Of a DNA stretch of 64,000 nt, positions 55,012 to 62,599 are shown in pieces. Position 1 is the first letter of the stretch. Every line of letters begins with the position of its first letter. The notes below the pieces were generated by a model. The model was given only the letters and a program-made list of their open reading frames with translations, did not search any database and was not told where the DNA came from. The DNA lies in NCBI RefSeq assembly GCF_900087055.1, contig NZ_LT575468.1, positions 1,364,001-1,428,000 on the forward strand, written 5' to 3'. This stretch comes from Plesiomonas shigelloides. Its GTDB lineage: Bacteria; Pseudomonadota; Gammaproteobacteria; Enterobacterales; CAMTGL01. Both the position numbers and the translations under genes were made by a program.

Positions 55012-55042
55012 TTGACCCTGAAGTGACTTCAGGGTGTGGAAT
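55012..55042 (+). promoter_or_regulatory. MerR-type promoter/operator of the efflux ATPase gene
   Basis: TTGACC (55012-55017) is the -35. It overlaps the dyad ACCCTGAAGT-G-ACTTCAGGGT (55015-55035), perfect over 10 bp each side, and TGGAAT (55037-55042) takes the -10 place with a 19-base spacer. The over-long spacer spanned by a dyad is the hallmark of MerR-activated promoters, as at E. coli zntA. Confidence 0.85.
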
Positions 55043-55071
55043 AAGCATAAAACCTTTTGAAGGAGCCGACA

Positions 55072-57534
55072 ATGACTTCATGCTGCCAGAAAAATAATCA
55101 GATGCGCGAGGCTGCCAACGCCGGTACTTGCTGTGCAACGTCTGCGGCAAAGGCCGCACAAAAGCAGAGTGCGGGGGTCTGCTGTTCAATCACTAAAACC
55201 GCGGCCACTCAAACCGTCGCCACGGCGCATGAGCACGCGTGCGGCCAACATGCTGCTGACCATGACCATGCGCACGAGCACAATCATGAACACACACATA
55301 CTCATGCCCATGGCGGGTGCTGCGGTCATGAGCATGCGCCGCATGCTGCGACCAGCCGTGTGAGCTTAGGCGAGGGCGGCGACGCCCGTTTCCTGACTAA
55401 ATTCCAGATTTTGGCGATGGATTGCCCAACTGAGTCAGGCTTGATTGAAAAGGCGCTGAGCAAAGTCAGTGGCGTGCGCACGTTAGAGTTTAACTACATC
55501 GAGCGTGTGATGGTGATGGGGCATGATTTAGATGACGTGACTCCCGTGGTTCGCGCCATTCGCGGAGTTGGTATGGAAGCGGTAGAGCTGACCGCAGAGC
55601 AAGCCGCCGCCATGCCTGCCGAGCGTAAAATCAGCTGGCGTCAACGTGGTTTGTTCGCGTTATCTGGGGTGTTTGCCGCTGGCGCAGAAGCGGTTGCCAT
55701 CATAAGTGGCTCCGATACCAGTGTATGGATTGCGCTGTTGGCCTTGGCGTCGATTGCCTGTGGCGGCCTGCCTATCTTAAAGAAAGGCTGGATTGCCCTG
55801 AAAACCGGCAGCATGAACATTCATTTTTTGATGTCAGTAGCTGTTATTGGCGCAATTGCCATTGGCCAGTGGCCGGAAGCGGCGATGGTGCTGTTCTTGT
55901 TCGCCGTGGCCGAAAAGCTGGAGGATATGTCACTGACGCGTGCCGGCGAAGCGGTGAAATCCTTGATGGCTTTGGCACCGGAAACGGCGTGGATTCAGCG
56001 CGAGGGTAATTGGGTTGAAGTGCCCGTGGCCGAGGTGGCGGTGGGTACCCGCGTGCGCGTGCGCCCAGGAGAGCGGGTGCCGTTAGATGGCATGATCATT
56101 AGCGGCACCAGCCACTTTAACGAAGCGCCGATCACCGGTGAAAGTTTGCCGGTCAGTAAAGAGCCTAACAGCACGGTGTTTGCCGGTAGCATTAATGGTG
56201 ATGGAGTGGTGGAGATCCAGACTACCGCAGCTGCCAGCGGCAGCGTGCTCGCGCGCATTATTACCACCGTGCGTGATGCGCAGGCCAGCAAAGCGCCGAT
56301 TCAGCGTTTTATTGACCGTTTTGCCCGCTTCTATACGCCGACCGTGGTCGTCGTTGCCGTGCTGGTGGCGGTGCTGTTACCGCTGTTCGGCGTGATGCCA
56401 CTGAAGTCGTCGGTGTATACCGCGTTGGTGATGCTGGTGATTGCGTGCCCCTGTGCGCTGGTGATTGCTACGCCAGTGACCTTGGTCAGTGCGTTGGCGT
56501 CGTCGGCCCGTTATGGCATGTTGATTAAAGGCGGAGCACCGCTGGAAATGGCGGCTAAAATCAATGCCATCGCCTTTGATAAAACCGGCACCCTGACGTT
56601 GGGCGAGCCAGAGGTGACACAGGTGATTGTCCCACAAGGCAGTTCGCTGACTGAAAATCGTATTCTGGCGTTAGCCGCAGCGTTAGATGCGCACTCCACA
56701 CACCCATTGGCCAGTGCGGTATTGCGCGCCGCGGCTGCCCGTCAGGCGCTAAGCAAAGAGCCGAGTGAGCAGAACAATCCGCACGCGAGTGAGATTCAGG
56801 AGCTGGTCGGTTTTGGTGTACAAGGCCATATCGAAGGCAATGCTTACTGGTTAGGTAGCCGTCGTCTGGCTGAGCGTCGTCAGGTGCTGACGGCGGCGCA
56901 GGCTGCGGAGTTAAGCGCGCTGGAAGCGCAAGGTCAGGGCTTGTTGTTGCTGATGTCAGCCGAGCAACTGCTGGGGATTTTAACTGTCGCCGATAAAATT
57001 CGTCCGGAAGCGGCGCAGGTGATCCGTCGGCTGAACCAGCAGGGGATCCATACCGTTATGCTGTCAGGGGATCATCAGGGTGTAGCCTCGGCGGTTGCCC
57101 GTCAGATTGGCGTGGAAGAGGCGCAAGGTGAGTTGTTACCGCAAGATAAGCTGGAGCGCATTACCGAGTTGCAAGAGCGCTATCAGCAAGTCGCGATGAT
57201 TGGTGATGGCGTGAATGATGCTCCTGCGCTGGCGCGTGCTGATTTGGGGATTGCCATGGGCGCAGCTGGCTCCGATACTGCGTTGGAAACCGCGGGTGTC
57301 GCGCTGATGGAAGATCGGTTGGATAAATTACCGGATCTGTTTGCCCATGCGCGTCGTACGTCGCGCGTGTTGAAAGCCAATATCGCCATGGCGCTGGGCA
57401 TTAAAGCGGTCTTTTTTGCCCTCGCGATGGCCGGTGTCGCAACCTTGTGGATGGCGGTATTCGCCGATGTAGGGGCGAGTTTGCTGGTGATTGCCAATGG
57501 CCTGCGCATGGCGAAAGATATTCAGCGCTCATAA
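55072..57534 (+). CDS. zntA: P1B-type heavy-metal ATPase, ZntA/CadA-like, with His- and Cys-rich N-terminus
   Basis: An inner-membrane pump for Zn(II), Cd(II) or Pb(II). The 820-residue protein has P-type motifs TGES, CPC in VIACPCALVIATP, DKTGTLT, and GDGVNDAPAL near the end, with eight predicted membrane segments. The N-terminus is special. CC pairs lie at 4-5, 20-21, 37-38 and 83-84, and 15 His fall between residues 53 and 91 in alternating X-His runs, before an HMA-like domain around 110-180 (AMDCPTESG). AGGAG 6 bases before the ATG at 55072 settles the start; a longer frame from TTG at 55057 runs through that site. It is divergent from the cadR-like gene and followed by a terminator. It is unrelated to the lysine decarboxylase gene also called cadA. 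Confidence 0.93.
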   Translation: MTSCCQKNNQMREAANAGTCCATSAAKAAQKQSAGVCCSITKTAATQTVATAHEHACGQHAADHDHAHEHNHEHTHTHAHGGCCGHEHAPHAATSRVSLGEGGDARFLTKFQILAMDCPTESGLIEKALSKVSGVRTLEFNYIERVMVMGHDLDDVTPVVRAIRGVGMEAVELTAEQAAAMPAERKISWRQRGLFALSGVFAAGAEAVAIISGSDTSVWIALLALASIACGGLPILKKGWIALKTGSMNIHFLMSVAVIGAIAIGQWPEAAMVLFLFAVAEKLEDMSLTRAGEAVKSLMALAPETAWIQREGNWVEVPVAEVAVGTRVRVRPGERVPLDGMIISGTSHFNEAPITGESLPVSKEPNSTVFAGSINGDGVVEIQTTAAASGSVLARIITTVRDAQASKAPIQRFIDRFARFYTPTVVVVAVLVAVLLPLFGVMPLKSSVYTALVMLVIACPCALVIATPVTLVSALASSARYGMLIKGGAPLEMAAKINAIAFDKTGTLTLGEPEVTQVIVPQGSSLTENRILALAAALDAHSTHPLASAVLRAAAARQALSKEPSEQNNPHASEIQELVGFGVQGHIEGNAYWLGSRRLAERRQVLTAAQAAELSALEAQGQGLLLLMSAEQLLGILTVADKIRPEAAQVIRRLNQQGIHTVMLSGDHQGVASAVARQIGVEEAQGELLPQDKLERITELQERYQQVAMIGDGVNDAPALARADLGIAMGAAGSDTALETAGVALMEDRLDKLPDLFAHARRTSRVLKANIAMALGIKAVFFALAMAGVATLWMAVFADVGASLLVIANGLRMAKDIQRS

Positions 57535-57654
57535 TGATCACTTTAAATGCAACATAAAATGTGAATCAGCAACAGGACGTCAGAAAATCAACCGTCTATA
57601 GTATGCACAAAGCGAGGTAGCTGCGTGCATCCATGATGGATAGTGAGTAATAAC

Positions 57655-57685
57655 AGCCGCATCTGCTGACGATGCGGCTTTTTTG
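57655..57685 (+). terminator. terminator of the efflux ATPase gene
   Basis: AGCCGCATC (57655-57663), 7-base loop, GATGCGGCT (57671-57679), then TTTTTTG... ; a strong factor-independent terminator. Confidence 0.9.
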
Positions 57686-57735
57686 TTGTGTGCCAATTCG
57701 TTTTGTATTGATAGGCGTAAGCAAGGACAGCGGTG

Positions 57736-58716
57736 ATGCGTAATGAAATGCGTACTGTGAAACGTGATTATCTGAAACGCGGAGTATTCGCAGCGTTGTG
57801 TTTGCTGTTATTGGGGGGATGCGATTTTGCGCCATCCTCACAAGCACTGGGAACCTTGGAGCGCGATCGGCTAACTTATCCGGCGATGGCTGCCGAAACC
57901 GTGATTGCCATGCCGGTACAAGAAGGGCAGGCGGTGACGCGTGGAACATTGTTAGTGCAGTTAGACCCCGCGCATCAACAAACCTTGGTCGAGCAAGCTT
58001 CCGCCTCACTGCAAGCAGCGCAGGCGAATTTACAAAAATTAGAGCAAGGTGCGCGCAGTGAAGATATTGCGGCCGCGGAGGCGCATTGGCGCGGCACGCA
58101 AGCACTGGAAAAAGAGAGTATCTTGCAATATCAACGCATGGTGCAGCTGTTTGCGCGAAAAGCGGTAGGGCAAGCGGAGTTGGATCAGGCTTTGGCCTCG
58201 CGCAATAACAGTCAAGCGCAGGTTAATGCAGCTTATCAGCAGTGGCTGGCGTTGAAAAATGGGTCACGTCCGGAAGATATTGCGCAGGCGCGCGCTAATG
58301 TTGCTGCCGCACAGGCTAAATTGGCCGAAAGTCAGATTGCACTGCTGCAGCTGTCGGTGGTCGCGACACGTGATGGGATCGTTGAAAGTCTGCCATTTCA
58401 TTTGGGCGACCGTCCGGTAACCGGTAATACGCTGGTGGTGATGTTGGCCGACCAAGCGCCTTATGCGCGCGTCTATATTCCCGAGCCATTTCGCACGCAG
58501 ATCCATGTGGGCATGACGTTGCCGGTGCGGGTCGATGGTATTAATGAGCCGATGACGGGCACGGTACGCAAAATTGCCCATGATCCGGCGTTTACCCCTT
58601 ACTATGCACTGAATCGCGAAGATCGAGCGCGTTTGGTGTATTTGGCCGAAGTGCAACTGTCGCCAGAGCATAGTGATTTGCCGTCGGGTATTCCGGCGCA
58701 GGTGATCTTGCCATGA
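57736..58716 (+). CDS. HlyD-family periplasmic adaptor lipoprotein
   Basis: A 326-residue membrane-fusion protein. A basic N-terminus and hydrophobic helix lead to LLLGGCDF, a lipobox with Cys as acylation site. The chain has a biotinyl-lipoyl half (IAMPVQEGQAVTRGTLLVQ), an alpha-helical hairpin of Ala/Gln-rich coiled coil (about 80-200), the second lipoyl half and beta-barrel. It resembles YbhG/YhiI adaptors, which link an ABC-2 exporter to an outer-membrane channel. The start ATG follows AAGGA by 8 bases; GTG at 57733 is possible. It overlaps the ATPase gene by 4 bases. No TolC-like gene is in the window. Confidence 0.85.
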   Translation: MRNEMRTVKRDYLKRGVFAALCLLLLGGCDFAPSSQALGTLERDRLTYPAMAAETVIAMPVQEGQAVTRGTLLVQLDPAHQQTLVEQASASLQAAQANLQKLEQGARSEDIAAAEAHWRGTQALEKESILQYQRMVQLFARKAVGQAELDQALASRNNSQAQVNAAYQQWLALKNGSRPEDIAQARANVAAAQAKLAESQIALLQLSVVATRDGIVESLPFHLGDRPVTGNTLVVMLADQAPYARVYIPEPFRTQIHVGMTLPVRVDGINEPMTGTVRKIAHDPAFTPYYALNREDRARLVYLAEVQLSPEHSDLPSGIPAQVILP

Positions 58717-59837
58717 TGGGGGCCGTGAGCGCATCGGATACTGCAGATGCAGTGCCTAAGACCGTTATCGATACCGTCATTGATACACAAGGAATGACGC
58801 GCCGTTTCGGTGCGTTTACGGCGGTAGATAATCTGAACCTGCATATTCGGCGTGGAGAAATATTTGGCTTTCTCGGCCCGAATGGCTGTGGCAAATCCAC
58901 CACTATCCGCATGTTGACCGGTTTGCTGTCGCCGAGCGAAGGCAGTGTGCGGGTGCTGGGCCAAGTGCTACCCCAAGGTGGCGAGCGGGTGCGCACGCGC
59001 ATTGGCTACATGACGCAAAAATTTTCCCTGTATGACGATCTGACCGTTGCCGAAAACCTGCATTTTATCGGCGAAGTGTATGGCTTACGCGGCGCCGTGC
59101 GTAAAGCGCGGGTGGCCGAACTGTGTCGTCAGTATGAGCTAGAGGCGTTACAACGCCGCTTGGCGGGGAGTCTCAGTGGTGGACAAAAACAGCGCTTGGC
59201 CCTTGCCGCGGCGGTTATCCATCAACCCGAGTTGTTATTTTTGGATGAGCCGACGGCTGCGGTTGATCCGCAAAATCGGCGGGAATTCTGGGAGCAACTA
59301 TTTGACCTGTCCGCCGCCGGAACCACGATTTTGGTCGCCACCCATTATATGGACGAAGCCGAACGCTGCCATCGCATCGGCATCATGCAAGATGGCCGCA
59401 TGCGTTTGACCGGCGCGCCAGCGCAGCTGATGAGTGAGATGGGCGGGGCGGTTTTTGAGGTCGATGGCGCGCATTTGCGTCAGCTCAAACTGCATTTATT
59501 GGGGCTAACGTCGGTGATTTCTGCCGCGCAGCTGGGGGCGCGGTTGCGGGTCTTGGTGAGCCATGCTGAAGCTGAGCCACTGACATTTTTACAGCAGCAG
59601 GTGCGGCAATTTGATACTCAGATGGATGCCCAACACAATGCTGAGATAGATGCTAACAGCATGCGCGATGATTCTGACGCTCGCACCATTCAACCAGTTC
59701 GCCCCAGCCTAGAGGACGTGTTTGTGCTGGCGACTGGCCCACAAGCCATGTATTCAGCAGGATCTCGCGAAGCGATAATCTCAGATAACCCCTCAGATAA
59801 CACTAAGCGAGACAGGGGAGACAACTCAGATGCCTGA
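58713..59837 (+). CDS. ABC-2 exporter ATP-binding protein
   Basis: A 374-residue single ATPase: GPNGCGKSTT (Walker A), then QKFSLYDDLTVAEN, the signature SLSGGQKQRLALAAAV and LLFLDEPTAAVDPQ (Walker B). The family-typical C-terminal RPSLEDVFVLATG is followed by about 40 polar residues (SDNPSDNTKRDRGDNSDA at the end), a tail I do not recognise. E. coli YbhF carries two fused ATPases; this has one. It overlaps the adaptor gene by 4 bases and the permease gene by 8, a tightly coupled export operon with unknown cargo. Confidence 0.88.
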   Translation: MMGAVSASDTADAVPKTVIDTVIDTQGMTRRFGAFTAVDNLNLHIRRGEIFGFLGPNGCGKSTTIRMLTGLLSPSEGSVRVLGQVLPQGGERVRTRIGYMTQKFSLYDDLTVAENLHFIGEVYGLRGAVRKARVAELCRQYELEALQRRLAGSLSGGQKQRLALAAAVIHQPELLFLDEPTAAVDPQNRREFWEQLFDLSAAGTTILVATHYMDEAERCHRIGIMQDGRMRLTGAPAQLMSEMGGAVFEVDGAHLRQLKLHLLGLTSVISAAQLGARLRVLVSHAEAEPLTFLQQQVRQFDTQMDAQHNAEIDANSMRDDSDARTIQPVRPSLEDVFVLATGPQAMYSAGSREAIISDNPSDNTKRDRGDNSDA

Positions 59838-61002
59838 TTCCCCAATGATCTGCGGGTTACGCTTATTTTTACTGCGGATGAGCGCCGTAGTGCGCAAAGA
59901 GCTGCGTCAGCTATCGCGCGATCGCATGACCTTTGGCATGGTGATCATGATCCCGCTGATTCAGCTATTTCTATTCGGCTATGCCATCAACACCAATGTA
60001 CGGCACATTCCGATTGCGGTGGTGGATCAAAGCCAGACTTCGCTGAGCCGGATCCTGCAGCAGATGGTAGCGGTGACGCAGGTGGTGGATATCAAGGCGC
60101 ATTACATTCAAGTTCCCGATGCAGAAAATGCCTTACGACAGGGAAAAGTACGCGCGGTGTTGGTGCTACCGCCAGATTTGGAGCGCCGCTATAACGATTA
60201 TGTGCAGACACCACAACACTTTGCGCTCAGCACGCAAAATACGGTGCAACCGATAGGCCAATGGCTGGTGGACGGCTCGGATTTGATGGTGGCCTCGGCG
60301 GTACGTCAGCTGCGCAATATGTCGCTGGCAGAACTGCAAAATCAGAATCCGAACTTGCAGGTGCCGGTGTTTGCTGTCGCGCAATATTACAACCCAGAGC
60401 AGCGTAGCGCGGTGAATGTGGTGCCGGGGCTGACGGCCATTATCTTGACCATGACCATGATTATGTTCACGTCAGCGGCGATTGTGCGTGAGCGCGAGCG
60501 CGGCAATATGGAGCTGCTGATCAACACGCCGATCCGGCCACTGGAGTTGATGCTAGGGAAAATCATTCCCTACATTCTGGTGGGGCTGATTCAGGTCATG
60601 ATCGTGTTGGGGTTAGGGCATTTGATTTTTGATGTGCCGATCACCGGTCCTGCCTATGCGATTTTTCTGTCGTCGTTGCTGTTTATTTGTGCCAGTTTGA
60701 CATTAGGTTTGATTATCTCCACGCTGGCGAAAACGCAGCTGCAATCGATGCAGATGACGGTGTTTATCCTTCTGCCGTCAATTTTGTTGAGTGGCTTTAT
60801 GTTCCCGTTTGAGGGCATGCCTCGGCCTGCGCAGTGGATTGCCGAAGTGTTGCCAGCGACGCATTTTATCCGTGTGATCCGCGCTGTGGTGCTGCGCGAT
60901 GCGGGGCTGTGGGATATGCGTTTTGAGCTGCTGTGGCTGGCGATCTTTTTTATCGTCGGCTTACTGATTGCGACGCGCCGCTTTCGTAAAACGTTGGATT
61001 AG
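59830..61002 (+). CDS. ABC-2 type permease
   Basis: A 390-residue membrane protein with one N-terminal helix, a large periplasmic domain (about 60-200) and five C-terminal membrane segments, like YhhJ/YbhR. It starts near KELRQLSRDRMTFGMVIMIP; RERERGNMELLINTPIRPLE and LLPSILLSGFMFPFEGMP are the ABC-2 landmarks. A single permease gene suggests a homodimer. Its substrates are not predictable; relatives affect drug and detergent tolerance. Confidence 0.88.
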   Translation: MPDSPMICGLRLFLLRMSAVVRKELRQLSRDRMTFGMVIMIPLIQLFLFGYAINTNVRHIPIAVVDQSQTSLSRILQQMVAVTQVVDIKAHYIQVPDAENALRQGKVRAVLVLPPDLERRYNDYVQTPQHFALSTQNTVQPIGQWLVDGSDLMVASAVRQLRNMSLAELQNQNPNLQVPVFAVAQYYNPEQRSAVNVVPGLTAIILTMTMIMFTSAAIVRERERGNMELLINTPIRPLELMLGKIIPYILVGLIQVMIVLGLGHLIFDVPITGPAYAIFLSSLLFICASLTLGLIISTLAKTQLQSMQMTVFILLPSILLSGFMFPFEGMPRPAQWIAEVLPATHFIRVIRAVVLRDAGLWDMRFELLWLAIFFIVGLLIATRRFRKTLD

Positions 61003-61112
61003 CTCTGTGCTGTTCTATAAACGGGGTGCACATGCGTCTGCAAACGGGCGCACATCCCCACAAATTCTGGTAACATCGCCGTTCCTTTATATTGCTGTAT
61101 AGGAATAGAGTG

Positions 61113-61475
61113 ATGACCACCACTTTGTTCAAAGACTTTATGTTTGAAGCGGCGCACCGCCTGCCGCATGTCCCTGAAGGGCACAAGTGCGGACGCCTGC
61201 ATGGCCACTCCTTTACCGTGCGTATTGAGATCAGCGGTGAAGTTGACCCGCACACCGGATGGATTATGGATTTCGGTGACATCAAGCAGGTATTCAAGCC
61301 AATTTATGACCAGCTGGATCACTATTATCTGAATGATATTGAAGGGCTGGAAAACCCGACCAGTGAAGTGTTGTCGCGTTGGATTTGGGACAAACTCAAA
61401 CCACAATTGCCATTGCTGTCAGCAGTGATGATCAAGGAAACCTGCACGTCAGGTTGTACTTATCGCGGCGAGTGA
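61113..61475 (+). CDS. queD: 6-carboxy-5,6,7,8-tetrahydropterin synthase QueD
   Basis: QueD converts dihydroneopterin triphosphate to 6-carboxytetrahydropterin in queuosine synthesis. The 120-residue protein starts [20 protein letters not shown]. Zinc ligands are His15, His30 and His32, and the catalytic Cys26 lies in [23 protein letters not shown] and [15 protein letters not shown] are conserved. The start at 61113 has AGGA 8 bases upstream. It converges on queE, the next enzyme of the pathway, across a shared terminator. Confidence 0.95.
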   Translation: MTTTLFKDFMFEAAHRLPHVPEGHKCGRLHGHSFTVRIEISGEVDPHTGWIMDFGDIKQVFKPIYDQLDHYYLNDIEGLENPTSEVLSRWIWDKLKPQLPLLSAVMIKETCTSGCTYRGE

Positions 61476-61531
61476 TTTTCTTGCGAAGAGCCATTTTCGC
61501 GAAGAGTTATGTTCGCGAACTGCACGGCAAA

Positions 61532-61571
61532 AAAACGGTGTCTGCCTACTTCGTGTGGGCGACACCGTTTT
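61532..61571. terminator. bidirectional terminator between queD and queE
   Basis: AAAACGGTGTC (61532-61542) and GACACCGTTTT (61561-61571) form a perfect 11-bp stem with an 18-base loop and A/T runs at both ends. Confidence 0.85.
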
Positions 61572-61579
61572 GTTATGTC

Positions 61580-62281
61580 TTAGGCAATCGACAGGTACTT
61601 GTGTGTTTGCACTGATAAACGCCAGTTACGGGCGATACAGGTGTGGATACACAGCTCGGTGGCTTGCGGCTTTTGACTGATCGGCTGCAAACAGATCACC
61701 GGAGTTTTGCTGTGGGCGCTTGCTTCATCGGCGCCGAGGCTTTGCTCGCGCTGCGCTAGCAGTTGATCCAGCGCTTCAATATCACTTTCGCGCGCGACCG
61801 GATGTTTGATTTCATCGGCACGTAGCAAGGCATCGGTACGTACTTGGCAGCCGCCACGCATACCCACTTTCGGCGACACTGTCACCCACGTTTGTTCTGA
61901 GCAACGAATCTCGTAAGTGCCACTGGTTTCAATCTGGCACTGGAATCCGGCTGCTTCTAACTGCGTAGTCAGCGGGGTGAGGTCATACAGGCATGGCTCG
62001 CCACCGGTGATCACCACATGCTTGGCGGTATAGCCCTGCTCGGTAAACAGCGTTTGTAAATCGCTGATGGTCATTGAGCACCAGCTGGCCGAATCTTCAG
62101 TTTTTAAGATCAGCGCGGGATCAGACAAGCGTTGATCGGCATCAAGCTGCCACGTGTGTTTGGTATCACACCAGCTGCATTCCACCGGACAGCCCTGCAA
62201 ACGGACAAAAATTGCAGGAACGCCGGTATATACCCCTTCACCCTGCAGCGTCTGAAATACTTCATTAATCGGATACAGCAT
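61580..62281 (-). CDS. queE: 7-carboxy-7-deazaguanine synthase QueE
   Basis: QueE is a radical SAM enzyme turning 6-carboxytetrahydropterin into 7-carboxy-7-deazaguanine, acting just after QueD. The 233-residue protein begins [16 protein letters not shown]. The iron-sulphur Cys residues are in [15 protein letters not shown] (CxxxCxxC), followed by [27 protein letters not shown] and [16 protein letters not shown]. The start at 62281 fits the family; the in-frame ATG at 62320 adds 13 unsupported residues. Convergent queD and queE in one place make a compact queuosine pair. Confidence 0.95.
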   Translation of the reverse strand: MLYPINEVFQTLQGEGVYTGVPAIFVRLQGCPVECSWCDTKHTWQLDADQRLSDPALILKTEDSASWCSMTISDLQTLFTEQGYTAKHVVITGGEPCLYDLTPLTTQLEAAGFQCQIETSGTYEIRCSEQTWVTVSPKVGMRGGCQVRTDALLRADEIKHPVARESDIEALDQLLAQREQSLGADEASAHSKTPVICLQPISQKPQATELCIHTCIARNWRLSVQTHKYLSIA

Positions 62282-62599
62282 CTGGATCAATAAGCCTGTG
62301 GTTGAATAGTCTGAGCACAAGTCGCGGATTATCGCAAACCCATCGCCCCCTGACTACCGTAACCTGCTGGTTGTGCTCTAGGCCGATGGCGGCTTGCACT
62401 ATGCATGCCCATGCTTAGTGGTGAGATGAGAGCAAGTTACCGAATAAATCGCAACCTGATTCGAGTCAGCTAACGGATAGCGGAAAGAGCGTGAAAAACC
62501 GTTGTGACTCATTGCCATAAGTAGATTAATGGTGATTATAATGTTAAATAAAGATTAACCATGAAGTCGATTTTACCACACCAGTGATCGGGGGCATTT
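62282..62599. other. queE to acyl-CoA synthetase intergenic region
   Basis: About 320 bases with divergent promoters. TATAAT at 62537-62542 and TTGCCA at 62512-62517 (5 of 6 to TTGACA) could serve the synthetase gene, but the spacer is 19 bases. No gene is seen. Confidence 0.4.
62512..62542 (+). promoter_or_regulatory. possible sigma-70 promoter of the acyl-CoA synthetase gene
   Basis: TTGCCA and TATAAT are both close to consensus but separated by 19 bases rather than 17. It ends 57 bases before the start codon. Confidence 0.35.
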
